Assembly: GCA_045224495.1 (NCBI GenBank)
Contig: JBGVAK010000064.1
Location: 1-14,028 of the forward strand
Source of the DNA: RUG472 sp045224495
Lineage (GTDB): Bacteria > Bacillota > Clostridia > Christensenellales > CAG-138
Reading direction: 5' to 3'
Length of the DNA stretch: 14,028 nucleotides
Shown: positions 1 through 7,363 of the stretch, piece after piece
Position numbering within the stretch: position 1 is the first letter of the stretch
Layout of the letters: each line of letters begins with the position of its first letter
The notes under the pieces: model-generated
Told to the model about the DNA's origin: nothing
Database searches by the model: none
Seen by the model: the letters and a program-made list of their open reading frames with translations, nothing else
Program-made: the position numbers and the translations under genes

Positions 1-2628
1 CTTGCCTTTGTGCGGGAGGATGTATACGCCCCGCTGAAGGAGCGGATGCAGCTCGGCATGGAGATAGGGGAGTGCCAGCTCTCCAAGCTGTACGCCTATA
101 ACGGCCTCATGTTCACCACGGGGGAAAGGGTAGAGTATGAGGACTTCTCCTATAAGGATAATATCATCGTCATAGACAATCCCGTGTATGTCGTCAAGAA
201 TGTGGACCAGGTCACCGTTGCGGACGATGGTAGCGACGGGCCCATGCGAACCTATCATCGCGTAGAGCAGACCGCCGACATTGAGGTCATGGGCTTCGAT
301 GGAGAAGGGCTGATCTCCCCATATGCCGCGAAGGTGCTGAACATACACGGAGAACACCACCACTCGTTCCAGATCCGGCTGCCCTACATCAAGGGTATGG
401 TCCATGAAGTGGATTTTGAAGGGCTCCTGAAGGAGGTGGGCGTCACTCATATCGTGGACTGCTGGGGCAGGCGGCATCCCGTGGGCCTCGTGCATATCAT
501 TTTGACCAAGAGCATGTTCAAGGGATTTGGCTGGATGGAGCAAAACGGCCTGTCCTGGGAGGAATACCGGCAGCGGTGGGCAAGGTATGATCATGGGCTG
601 TATGTGTCCGGCGCGGACAAAGCGGGGTCACAGGGGACCGTCTGCTTCAATTATCAGTTTCTGAACACCCTCCAAATGGATGCGGAGACTTTTCGACCCC
701 TGGATCTTCCGCTGGGCTGGAAGAAATCGCCCAGGACCGATCCCCGTACCTGGCTGACCAAGACCACGGAAACGGCATACTACGATCTGGTCGCCGTTCC
801 CGATGTCCGTAAAGAATACTTTTTGTCCCGGATCAGTGACGAACCGTGGACAGACAGGGACCCAAGGAATACCCGGTTCAAACTGATCCGTCAGAATGAA
901 CGGTTCATAGACGAGCCCTGTTTTGCCAAGGAGCTCTCCGTTCAGGCAAAAGCCTTGCTTCGCCACTACAGTCTCGGCCAGTTGCTGGTATCCGGGGATA
1001 ACCGATACCTGTCGGACGACCTAATGCGCCTGTTGATGCACATGGTGGAAACCAGCGTGGGGAGGACCGCCGCGTATGACGCCATGCGCCGGGAGTGCCT
1101 GCAGGGGAACACGATCTATGCGCCGGCGCCGGCCTACCCCGTTCAGGAGCGGTATCTGCTGCTCCGCAGCCCCCATATCGCCCGCAACGAGGAGGTATCG
1201 GCGGTGCCTTTGAAGGATGTCGGCCCCTTGCGGGAACGGTATCTGTCCCATCTTCGATATGTGGTGATGATCGACTCTCGCGCCTTGATCGCGGAGCGGC
1301 TGGGTGGCGCGGACTACGACGGCGACTATGTGAAGACCATCGCGGAACCGCTGCTGGTGAACTGTGTCGACCCCAGGAACGATCTGCCGGTTTTGAAGAT
1401 CCCTGCGGCAAAGCCGCTGTATGCGGACGCCAACGACTGGCAGGCTCGGATGGAAACGGTCAAAAGCACGTTCTCCTCCCGTGTCGGGCAGGTCAGCAAC
1501 GAGGCGCTGCGCCGGGGGCTGATCGCGTATGACGAAACGGACGAAGGGGATCTGCAGGAGGAGTATGCCTTAGACACGGAGCTGCTGGCAATTCTGATCG
1601 GGCTCGAGATCGATTCCTCCAAGAGCGGAGTCAAGCCGGATTTGAGGGACTATCTGGGCTTCAACAAGGCCCCCACCAGCCTGTTCCTGCGGTATAAAAG
1701 CATCCTGAAGCAGGGAGAGAAGCGCAAATGGTATGAGGAGACGATGCAAAAGCGGATGAAGGATTTCTTTGCTTCGGTGGAATGGGAAGATGTGACCGCC
1801 AATCTGGAACGGGTGCCCTATCTTGCGTATATGCTGGAGCGGGAAACGCCTTGCCTCCAACCATCCCCCGCGGAGGACGGGGTGCTGTTCTCCTTTGCAC
1901 AGGAGCCCCGTTGGAAGGAGGGTTTGGACCCGCAGAAGATACAGCGCATGGAGGCGATCCTCTCCGCGTATGACACCGCCCTGGGCCGGTGTCGGGCGGT
2001 ACAGTATGGCTCACATGAGTTTCCGCGCAAATCGGATGTGGATCGGATACTGTATGCCCAGGCTAAGGACGGCGACTACCTTTCCGATGAGCTATATCGC
2101 CTGTTCGACGACACCCCTCCGGAACAGATCCATGAAGCCCGTATTTGGCTCGGAGAGGTGCAATGGCATCTGCTGCCGCCGGAGGAGAGAAAACCGAAGC
2201 TGTATGCACTGCGTACCCGAGCGCCGCTGTACGTTCCCGAGTATGCGGAGCTGTTCTGTGATTTCAGGAACGGCGGGTATCGGCTGCTGGGGGACATCAT
2301 CTGTGATCTGGATGATTTCTACCGTAAGGAGAAGGACCCTTCTCGACTCTACCGGGTGACCGATCCCAAGGAACTGAGGGATATGCTGCGGGATGTGGAC
2401 CGTTTCCGCTCTCCCAAGGAGGGCGTGCTGCGGAACTGCCACGCGCAGTTGGTCTTTTCCCGGGACCCGGACCGTTTCACTGTTCAGGAGATCGTGCAGT
2501 ATGCGCTTGCCTTGGGTCGGCGTGACTTCCTATTGGCTTGCTTCCCGGATCTGGTGCTGCGGATGATTACGCCTGAATCTGAACCGAAACCGAAAAAGAA
2601 AAGGAAATGGAGGTGGCTGGGCGGATGA
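1..2628 (+). CDS. Two-barrel RNA polymerase of the RDR/QDE-1/YonO superfamily (5' partial)
   Basis: Single-chain polymerase homologous to eukaryotic RNA-dependent RNA polymerases and to the phage SPbeta polymerase YonO. Numbering is from a GTG at base 10 (872 residues); the frame stays open to base 1 and no ribosome site is visible, so the true start is probably outside the window. Motifs seen in family order: DGEGLIS at 97-103 (the RDR DGxGxIS block), FQIRLPYIKG at 120-129 with K128 (RDR FQIRxxxxKG), ILTKSMFKG at 164-172 with K171, the metal-binding catalytic signature DYDGD at 435-439 (D435, D437, D439), VGQVSN at 492-497, and IDSSKSG at 534-540 (matching RDR VDFxKTG). The order and spacing support two double-psi beta-barrels. 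The C-terminal third is unrecognised and ends in a basic Lys/Arg tail. It overlaps the next gene by ATGA. The family is confident; whether the template is RNA or DNA cannot be read from the sequence. Confidence 0.88.
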   Translation, partial: LAFVREDVYAPLKERMQLGMEIGECQLSKLYAYNGLMFTTGERVEYEDFSYKDNIIVIDNPVYVVKNVDQVTVADDGSDGPMRTYHRVEQTADIEVMGFDGEGLISPYAAKVLNIHGEHHHSFQIRLPYIKGMVHEVDFEGLLKEVGVTHIVDCWGRRHPVGLVHIILTKSMFKGFGWMEQNGLSWEEYRQRWARYDHGLYVSGADKAGSQGTVCFNYQFLNTLQMDAETFRPLDLPLGWKKSPRTDPRTWLTKTTETAYYDLVAVPDVRKEYFLSRISDEPWTDRDPRNTRFKLIRQNERFIDEPCFAKELSVQAKALLRHYSLGQLLVSGDNRYLSDDLMRLLMHMVETSVGRTAAYDAMRRECLQGNTIYAPAPAYPVQERYLLLRSPHIARNEEVSAVPLKDVGPLRERYLSHLRYVVMIDSRALIAERLGGADYDGDYVKTIAEPLLVNCVDPRNDLPVLKIPAAKPLYADANDWQARMETVKSTFSSRVGQVSNEALRRGLIAYDETDEGDLQEEYALDTELLAILIGLEIDSSKSGVKPDLRDYLGFNKAPTSLFLRYKSILKQGEKRKWYEETMQKRMKDFFASVEWEDVTANLERVPYLAYMLERETPCLQPSPAEDGVLFSFAQEPRWKEGLDPQKIQRMEAILSAYDTALGRCRAVQYGSHEFPRKSDVDRILYAQAKDGDYLSDELYRLFDDTPPEQIHEARIWLGEVQWHLLPPEERKPKLYALRTRAPLYVPEYAELFCDFRNGGYRLLGDIICDLDDFYRKEKDPSRLYRVTDPKELRDMLRDVDRFRSPKEGVLRNCHAQLVFSRDPDRFTVQEIVQYALALGRRDFLLACFPDLVLRMITPESEPKPKKKRKWRWLGG

Positions 2629-3497
2629 CCGACGAATGGCAGGAATTTCAGGCGTATACCCATTTCCCAAGGTACGCCGCAGCTCACAAGCGGGACACTT
2701 CCTTTTTTGGCAGGTTTACGTTGGAGATGCTGCTGGACATGAACAAGGGCTTTGCCCAGGTATTCACCATCCTCGCCAGGGGGTATCTGTTTCATGAGAA
2801 GGACGGGACCCTGGTACACGATCCATATGATCGGATCGGCTACGCCCGCATGGCCTTATGCGCCTGGTGCAGCGTGCCGAAGAACGCGGAGGGCACGGCC
2901 CAGGTGGACTTTCGTGAGCTTCACGGCCTGTTTCCTGAGCTGGTGACCGCTGACGGAAGAGGCTGGTTCTATCGGCATGTCAAAAACGTGATCTCCTTTG
3001 TAAAAGTTCATCCCAATGATGTGAAAAAGCAGACACTGGAGCGCTGTTCCGGCATGTCCAACGGCTTTACAAAGGAATGGAAAAAGCATGTGAAAAAGTT
3101 TCAGGTGCCTTTGTACGCCCCCAATACCAAAGGGGCATGGGTCATCCGCTTCGATGACATGATCGCCGAAGCGTTGGCGGCGGGGCCGCTGCGGATGGAG
3201 GAATACCCGCTGCCACAGCCAGTGCGGGACAAGATCGCGCAGGCTGCGCCAAAGAGCGTTCCCAATTACATGATTGAGGAGTTGGTCCGATTCATTCTGG
3301 CTAACCAGCGGGATCACACGGAATGGGTCAATATCCCCATGGCCAATTTTAACGCTTTCTTCGGAGATACCTCGTTCAGCAAGAAGCATAAGCCGCACAT
3401 CCCCGACGCCTTAGTTGTTTTCGAGCCGCAGAAACTTGGCATCTGCCGTGCAAAGCTGGGTGATGCTATTCGATCTATCGTAGACGCTGCTGATTGA
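2625..3497 (+). CDS. Hypothetical protein coupled to the polymerase
   Basis: I do not recognise a family. The 290-residue product is soluble, with no signal peptide or membrane segment, and is rich in basic and aromatic residues. The central stretch around 125-180 is Lys-rich (KKQTLER, KEWKKHVKKF), compatible with nucleic-acid contact but not diagnostic. The chosen ATG overlaps the polymerase stop as ATGA (2625-2628) and has GGAGGT at 2609-2614, 10 bases upstream. An in-frame ATG at 2607 would add six residues and lies inside the polymerase gene. The overlap implies translational coupling and a joint role with the polymerase, for example as an accessory or template-engagement factor; that role is inference only. 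Confidence 0.8.
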   Translation: MTDEWQEFQAYTHFPRYAAAHKRDTSFFGRFTLEMLLDMNKGFAQVFTILARGYLFHEKDGTLVHDPYDRIGYARMALCAWCSVPKNAEGTAQVDFRELHGLFPELVTADGRGWFYRHVKNVISFVKVHPNDVKKQTLERCSGMSNGFTKEWKKHVKKFQVPLYAPNTKGAWVIRFDDMIAEALAAGPLRMEEYPLPQPVRDKIAQAAPKSVPNYMIEELVRFILANQRDHTEWVNIPMANFNAFFGDTSFSKKHKPHIPDALVVFEPQKLGICRAKLGDAIRSIVDAAD

Positions 3498-3519
3498 GCA
3501 AAGGAATACCGAAAAAGGA

Positions 3520-3548
3520 TTGACAATATACTATATTATGATTATAAT
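3520..3548 (+). promoter_or_regulatory. Consensus sigma-A promoter for the XRE-recombinase pair
   Basis: TTGACA at 3520-3525 and TATAAT at 3543-3548 match the housekeeping consensus exactly with a 17-base spacer. Start is predicted near 3555, 24 bases before the XRE start codon. It gives the regulator-recombinase pair transcription independent of the polymerase operon. Confidence 0.88.
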
Positions 3549-3556
3549 GAATCATA
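3537..3556. promoter_or_regulatory. Inverted repeat over the -10 box, probable XRE operator
   Basis: TATGATT (3537-3543) and AATCATA (3550-3556) form perfect 7-base arms with a 6-base centre. The repeat spans the -10 box, so a bound dimer would block the polymerase. The adjacent XRE protein is the obvious candidate ligand (autorepression). The assignment is inferred from position and symmetry. Confidence 0.5.
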
Positions 3557-3578
3557 CCAAACAAAGGATCGGAGTAAT

Positions 3579-3938
3579 ATGGATATTGTCGGAGAACGGA
3601 TCAGGACGCTGCGCGAAGGCGCAGGTCTGTCACAGGCGAAGGTGGCAGCCATGCTGAACACGAAACAGTCAGCGATCTTCCGATACGAAAACAATGTGTC
3701 GGAGATGCCGTATGGGATGCTGGTGCAATACGCGGATTACTTCGATGTGTCGCTGGATTATTTGCTCGGGCGCACCGATCATCCCCAAGGGAAACTGTAC
3801 GAGTATCATCCGCAGACGCAGGCGGATAATCCGGAATTGAAGCAGTTTATAGAGATGTGCTTTGACCCGACCTCTGCCATGCACGCAAAATTCAAGGATG
3901 CGCTGCTTTCCATGCTTTCGGGAGGTAAAGATGAATGA
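3579..3938 (+). CDS. XRE-family transcriptional regulator
   Basis: A 119-residue cytoplasmic DNA-binding protein. The N-terminal helix-turn-helix of the Cro/C1 type covers about residues 5-63 (IRTLREGAGLSQAKVAAML, then the recognition segment TKQSAIFRYENN, then the typical YFDVSLDYLLGRTD close). The C-terminal 50 residues are unrecognised and may dimerise. The start is preceded by GGAG (3571-3574) and AAAGGA (3563-3568). Its end overlaps the recombinase start by four bases (ATGA, 3935-3938), so the two are translationally coupled. Such regulators usually repress the excision/integration module of their element, and the inverted repeat over its own promoter fits that. Confidence 0.9.
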   Translation: MDIVGERIRTLREGAGLSQAKVAAMLNTKQSAIFRYENNVSEMPYGMLVQYADYFDVSLDYLLGRTDHPQGKLYEYHPQTQADNPELKQFIEMCFDPTSAMHAKFKDALLSMLSGGKDE

Positions 3939-5422
3939 AGGGCGTCATTTACGCGCGATACTCCTCTGACAATCAACGGGAGGAGTCCATAGAAGGCCAG
4001 ATCCGTGAATGTATGGAGTTCGCTGATCGACAGGGCATCACCGTCGTAGCGAATTACATTGATCGTGCCTTCTCCGCGAAAACTGACGATCGGCCCGATT
4101 TTCAGCGGATGATCAAGGACAGCGCCAAGCATCTGTTTGATGTGGTCATCGTCTGGAAGCTGGATCGCTTTGCACGCAATCGTTATGATTCTGCCCGCAA
4201 CAAGGCTATCCTCAAAAAGAATGGCGTGCGCGTCGTATCCGCCAAGGAAAACATTTCGGATCGGCCTGAAGGCATCTTGCTGGAGGCGATGCTGGAAGGG
4301 TACGCGGAGTTCTATTCCGCCGAGCTTTCCGAGAAGGTCATTCGAGGCATGACCGAGAATGCGCTGAAATGCAAATCTAACGGCAGCCTCATCCCATATG
4401 GGTACTATGTGGGAGAGGATCGGAAGTTCCACATCGAACCGACTGAGGCGAAGGTAGTGCAGGAGGTATACCAGCGCTATGCCGAAGGGGAACCGTCCAC
4501 GAAGATATGCAAGGATTTGAACTCCCGTGGCATTCGATCCAAGACCGGAAAGGATTTTTCTCCAAGCGTTATCGTATTTATGCTCCACAACCGTAAATAT
4601 ATCGGGGAATACCGATTTATGGATATTGTCGTGGAAAACGGTGTGCCGCAGATCGTGTCCCCGGAATTGTATGAGCGGGTGCAGGAGCGCTTCACCCGCA
4701 ACCGAAAAGCTCCCGCCCGGTTCAAAACCGATGTGGACTATATGCTGACGACAAAGCTCTATTGCGGAAAATGCGGCGCATTCATGGCGGGAGAGAGCGG
4801 CACGAGCCGAACAGGGGAGACATATCACTACTATAAGTGCTCGAAAGCGAAGCGCGGAAAGGGCTGCAAGAAAAAAGCTGTCCGCAAGGAAATGATCGAA
4901 TATGCTGTCGTGAAATACACAGTTCATCATGCCCTCACCGATGCTGCGATCAACCGTGTCGCCGACATGATGATCAGGGCTCAGGAGGAAGAGGATCGGC
5001 TTCTCCCCGTGCTGCGAAAACGGCTGGAAGAAAACAGGAGCGCCAGAGACAATCTGCTGGACGCCGTGCAAAAGGGCTTCTTCAACGAAACCGTCAAGGC
5101 GCGGATGGATGAGCTAGAAGCGGAAAAAGAGGAGCTGGAAACGCAGATCATCCAGGAGGAGATGCAGCAGCCGAATCTAAACCGGGATATGATCGTCCAC
5201 TGGATGGAGCGTTTCAGATACGGGGACATTCGAGAGGCCAAGTTTCAAAAACAGATCATCGACTATTTTGTAAAGGCAGTCTATGTCTATGATGACAGAA
5301 TCGTGCTGATTTATACCTTCAAAGACGATTCCAAGACGATCACTCTGGAAGAGGTAAATAGGATCTTCCATGAGGAGCTGACCGGTTCGGATTTAACTTC
5401 CTGCGGGGAGCCAAAGAAATAA
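3935..5422 (+). CDS. Large serine recombinase (site-specific integrase)
   Basis: Catalyses integration and excision of the element by double-strand cleavage through a phosphoserine intermediate. At 495 residues it has the normal length for the family. The N-terminal resolvase domain (1 to about 145) has YARYSSDNQ with R8 and the nucleophile S10, and KLDRFAR at 75-81. The recombinase domain is at about 150-260. A zinc ribbon follows with C277, C280, C302 and C311, then a charged coiled-coil segment at about 340-410 of the kind that controls directionality. GGAGGT at 3921-3926 lies 8 bases before the ATG, which overlaps the XRE stop. Its position at the right edge of the accessory block, before a strong terminator, is typical for an integrase next to an attachment site. 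No accessory excision factor is seen in the window. Confidence 0.95.
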   Translation: MKGVIYARYSSDNQREESIEGQIRECMEFADRQGITVVANYIDRAFSAKTDDRPDFQRMIKDSAKHLFDVVIVWKLDRFARNRYDSARNKAILKKNGVRVVSAKENISDRPEGILLEAMLEGYAEFYSAELSEKVIRGMTENALKCKSNGSLIPYGYYVGEDRKFHIEPTEAKVVQEVYQRYAEGEPSTKICKDLNSRGIRSKTGKDFSPSVIVFMLHNRKYIGEYRFMDIVVENGVPQIVSPELYERVQERFTRNRKAPARFKTDVDYMLTTKLYCGKCGAFMAGESGTSRTGETYHYYKCSKAKRGKGCKKKAVRKEMIEYAVVKYTVHHALTDAAINRVADMMIRAQEEEDRLLPVLRKRLEENRSARDNLLDAVQKGFFNETVKARMDELEAEKEELETQIIQEEMQQPNLNRDMIVHWMERFRYGDIREAKFQKQIIDYFVKAVYVYDDRIVLIYTFKDDSKTITLEEVNRIFHEELTGSDLTSCGEPKK

Positions 5423-5450
5423 GACCGCCGCAGGGCGGTCTTATTTCTTT
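5413..5450. terminator. 17-bp stem terminator after the recombinase
   Basis: A perfect 17-base stem, AAAGAAATAAGACCGCC (5413-5429) with GGCGGTCTTATTTCTTT (5434-5450), and a GCAG loop. The recombinase stop codon (5420-5422) sits within the left arm. T-rich and A-rich ends suggest it works in both directions. Confidence 0.85.
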
Positions 5451-5650
5451 CTCTTCCAGCACCGACCTACAACCCGAAGGGCAACAGCCGTCGGCTGCTA
5501 ACTGGTGCGAAGTGGAGCGCCCGCAGTGCGGGAAGCAGCAACACGGAGCACGGGCAAAACAAGGAGAAAAGCGCGCAGCGCGCATTTTTCGACCATATGT
5601 TGCCCCCGCAGGATGGAGCCGAGCGCTGCCGGTTGGTTTAGCAAAATAGC
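5451..5650. other. Intergenic region with short hairpins, probable element/chromosome junction
   Basis: About 300 bases separate the recombinase from the sugar kinase with no credible gene. The stretch holds three short perfect hairpins: CAGCC-GTC-GGCTG (5485-5497), CCCGC-AGT-GCGGG (5520-5532) and GCGCG-CAG-CGCGC (5571-5583). The right attachment site of the recombinase element should lie in or near this interval, but it cannot be placed without the left end or an empty site. Confidence 0.4.
5571..5589 (+). terminator. Possible weak terminator
   Basis: GCGCG-CAG-CGCGC hairpin followed by ATTTTT at 5584-5589. The stem is only five pairs. There is no gene immediately upstream on this strand other than the already terminated recombinase, so this may be a leftover from the locus before the element inserted. 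Confidence 0.35.
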
Positions 5651-5680
5651 TTGACAAGGGGGCCGTCCGCAACGTATGCT
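5651..5680 (+). promoter_or_regulatory. Promoter of the sugar kinase
   Basis: TTGACA at 5651-5656 and TATGCT at 5675-5680 with an 18-base spacer, about 60 bases before the start codon. The -35 box is exact and the -10 box matches at four of six. Confidence 0.55.
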
Positions 5681-5739
5681 AACATGTATGGTAATAGCAG
5701 CGGATATACAAGAAAAAGATCTTGTTTCGGAGGATAAGC

Positions 5740-6693
5740 ATGAAACCCTATGACGTGACGGCCCTGGGCGAGCTTTTGATCGACTTCACCGAGAGCGGGA
5801 TGAGCCCCCAGGGGAACCCCCTCCTGGAGGTGAACCCCGGCGGCGCGCCCTGCAACGTGTTGGCCATGCTCCAGAACTTGGACCATAAAACCGCCTTTTT
5901 GGGCAAGGTGGGGCAGGACACCTTCGGGGACCTGCTGACGGACGCCATCACGGCCTGCGGCATCGAAACTCGGGGCCTGCTGCGGGATAGGCACGTGCAT
6001 ACCACGCTGGCCTACGTCCACACCCTGCCCGGGGGCGACAGGGAGTTCAGCTTCTACCGCAAGCCCGGGGCGGATATCCTGCTGACGGCGGAGGAGCTGG
6101 ACGAGGGGCTGCTCACGGGCTGCCGCATCTTCCACTTCGGCACATTGAGCCTCACAGACGAGCCCTGCCGCACGGCCACCCAGGTCGCGGTCCACACGGC
6201 GAAGGAGGCCGGGGCCATCCTCTCCTTCGACCCCAACCTGCGGGAGCCCCTGTGGGACGACCTTGGGGAGGCGAAGCGGCAGATCGAATGGGGCCTGGCC
6301 CGGTGCGACATCCTGAAGATCTCGGACAACGAGGTGCTGTTCATGACCGGGGAACGGGACTTTGAAAAGGGGGCGGCCATGCTCCTCGACCGGTTCCCCA
6401 ACATTCGCCTCTTGAACATCACCGCGGGTCCCGACGGCAGCCACTGCTTCTACGGCGGCCGCCACGTCAGCGCCCCCGGCGTCCGGGTCCGCACCATCGA
6501 GACCACCGGCGCGGGGGACACCTTCTGCGCCTGCGTGCTCCATGACGTGCTCCAAAACGGCCTCGTCGACCGCACCGACGACAGCCTTGTCGCCATGCTG
6601 CGCTTCGCCAACGCCGCTGCGGCCATCGTCACCACCCGCAAGGGGGCCCTGCGGGTCATGCCCACGCTTTCGGAAATCCAAGCCCTTCTCTGA
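5740..6693 (+). CDS. PfkB-family carbohydrate kinase, probably fructokinase
   Basis: ATP-dependent phosphorylation of a sugar (likely fructose to fructose 6-phosphate) in the cytoplasm. The 317-residue length is standard for ribokinase/PfkB enzymes. Seen: LGELLIDF near the N-terminus, the substrate-binding glycine block NPGGAPCNV, FLGKVGQDTFGD, a mid-protein SFDPNLREPLW segment typical of bacterial fructokinases, and the C-terminal PfkB signature TTGAGDTF with catalytic base D260. A frame extension from TTG at 5722 adds six residues, but the ATG at 5740 has GGAGGA at 5729-5734 five bases away and starts at the conserved region. It is a single-gene unit with its own promoter and a strong terminator. 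Ribokinase or 2-keto-3-deoxygluconate kinase specificity is less likely but not excluded. Confidence 0.9.
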   Translation: MKPYDVTALGELLIDFTESGMSPQGNPLLEVNPGGAPCNVLAMLQNLDHKTAFLGKVGQDTFGDLLTDAITACGIETRGLLRDRHVHTTLAYVHTLPGGDREFSFYRKPGADILLTAEELDEGLLTGCRIFHFGTLSLTDEPCRTATQVAVHTAKEAGAILSFDPNLREPLWDDLGEAKRQIEWGLARCDILKISDNEVLFMTGERDFEKGAAMLLDRFPNIRLLNITAGPDGSHCFYGGRHVSAPGVRVRTIETTGAGDTFCACVLHDVLQNGLVDRTDDSLVAMLRFANAAAAIVTTRKGALRVMPTLSEIQALL

Positions 6694-6727
6694 TCCGTTT
6701 CCCATGATTCGCCCCTTCGATACAGCC

Positions 6728-6769
6728 AAAAACGACCGGCCGTTTACGCTTCTCGGCCGGTCGTTTTTT
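6728..6769. terminator. Two-way terminator between the kinase and the DtxR-like regulator
   Basis: 15-base stem AAAAACGACCGGCCG (6728-6742) with CGGCCGGTCGTTTTT (6754-6768) and an 11-base loop. It has a T run on the right and an A run on the left. The genes converge here, so one hairpin ends both transcripts. Confidence 0.9.
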
Positions 6770-6789
6770 CTGCTTGTATATGCGGAGGA

Positions 6790-7173
6790 TCAGCTCGGTT
6801 CCTGCGACGACTTTCCGCCCACGAACCGCTGCATCCGTTCCAAAGATTCGGCGCTGATGCTATGCTCCATCTGGCGGGCGTCCCGCTCGGCGACGACGGG
6901 GTCCACCCCCATGGAGAGCAGGCAGTTTGTCAGGATGCGGTGCTTTTCCAAGGCTTGTTCCGCTATCTGGCGTCCGGCTTTCGTCAGGCAAATCCGCTTA
7001 TCCCCCTCCATGGACAGATACCCGCCCTCGCGCAGGTGCTTCATGGCCTTGCTGACGCTGGGTTTGGTCACGTTCAGCGTCCTGACCACATCCAGCGAGC
7101 GCACCGAGCCGTTCTGCTGCTTTAAGATCAGGATCGTTTTCAGGTACTCCATGCCGGCTCTATGCAACTCCAT
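6790..7173 (-). CDS. DtxR/MntR-family regulator with altered metal site
   Basis: A 127-residue winged-helix repressor of the metal-sensing DtxR family. The DNA-binding part is at about 7-60, with the recognition segment NVTKPSVSKAMKHL. The dimerisation/metal part follows at about 65-117. It aligns without gaps with the second DtxR protein in this window. Ligand positions compare as E9 (D9 in the other), K12 (E12), H78 (H78), R100 (C100), E103 (E103), H104 (H104), so two usual ligand positions carry basic residues. The ATG at 7173 has GGAGG seven bases upstream; a longer frame from 7206 lacks this. It lies divergent to the metal operon, and its own promoter carries a perfect palindrome, suggesting autoregulation. 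Metal specificity is unknown and may be changed or lost. Confidence 0.88.
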   Translation of the reverse strand: MELHRAGMEYLKTILILKQQNGSVRSLDVVRTLNVTKPSVSKAMKHLREGGYLSMEGDKRICLTKAGRQIAEQALEKHRILTNCLLSMGVDPVVAERDARQMEHSISAESLERMQRFVGGKSSQEPS

Positions 7174-7221
7174 GGACGGGCCTCCTACCGTTTTGGTTCG
7201 CAGCATGTGCAGCTGCCAATG

Positions 7222-7237
7222 GTTAGATATATCTAAC
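7222..7237. promoter_or_regulatory. DtxR-type operator, perfect palindrome
   Basis: GTTAGATATATCTAAC is an exact 16-base palindrome lying four bases past the -10 box of the regulator's promoter, so it covers the predicted start site (about 7235). It has the same GTTAG-N6-CTAAC form as the sites before the metal operon and feoA. Confidence 0.72.
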
Positions 7238-7241
7238 TATA

Positions 7242-7269
7242 AGTATATAGCCTTTCCTGCCGATGTCAA
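7242..7269 (-). promoter_or_regulatory. Promoter of the first DtxR-like regulator
   Basis: Read on the minus strand: TTGACA (7269-7264), 16-base spacer, TATACT (7247-7242). Start expected near 7235, about 60 bases before the start codon. Confidence 0.7.
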
Positions 7270-7329
7270 TACCAATCTGCCGCATCCGACGCCGGGAAAA
7301 GTTTCGGGGACGAAAACGCAACAAGGGTA

Positions 7330-7358
7330 TTTTCAAAACGAAAAGCCTGTGCTATACT
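7330..7358 (+). promoter_or_regulatory. Promoter of the metal-associated operon
   Basis: TTTTCA (7330-7335), 17-base spacer, and TATACT (7353-7358) with an extended -10 TG at 7350-7351. Predicted start is about 7365, inside the adjacent operator. Confidence 0.6.
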
Positions 7359-7363
7359 CCATG

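Noticed and set aside
2587..2617. PKKKRK at the polymerase C-terminus resembles a nuclear localisation signal
   Set aside because: The genomic context is clearly bacterial. A basic tail most simply contacts nucleic acid, and the similarity is too short to mean eukaryotic origin.
3806..5071. A 421-codon open frame on the minus strand opposite the recombinase
   Set aside because: It is fully antisense to a clear serine recombinase with all catalytic and zinc motifs, and its translation shows no family features. It is a shadow of the coding bias.
5638..6729. A 363-codon minus-strand frame opposite the sugar kinase
   Set aside because: The translation is Gly/Val/Gln/His-rich and low in complexity, typical of an antisense GC-rich frame. 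The plus-strand PfkB gene explains the region.
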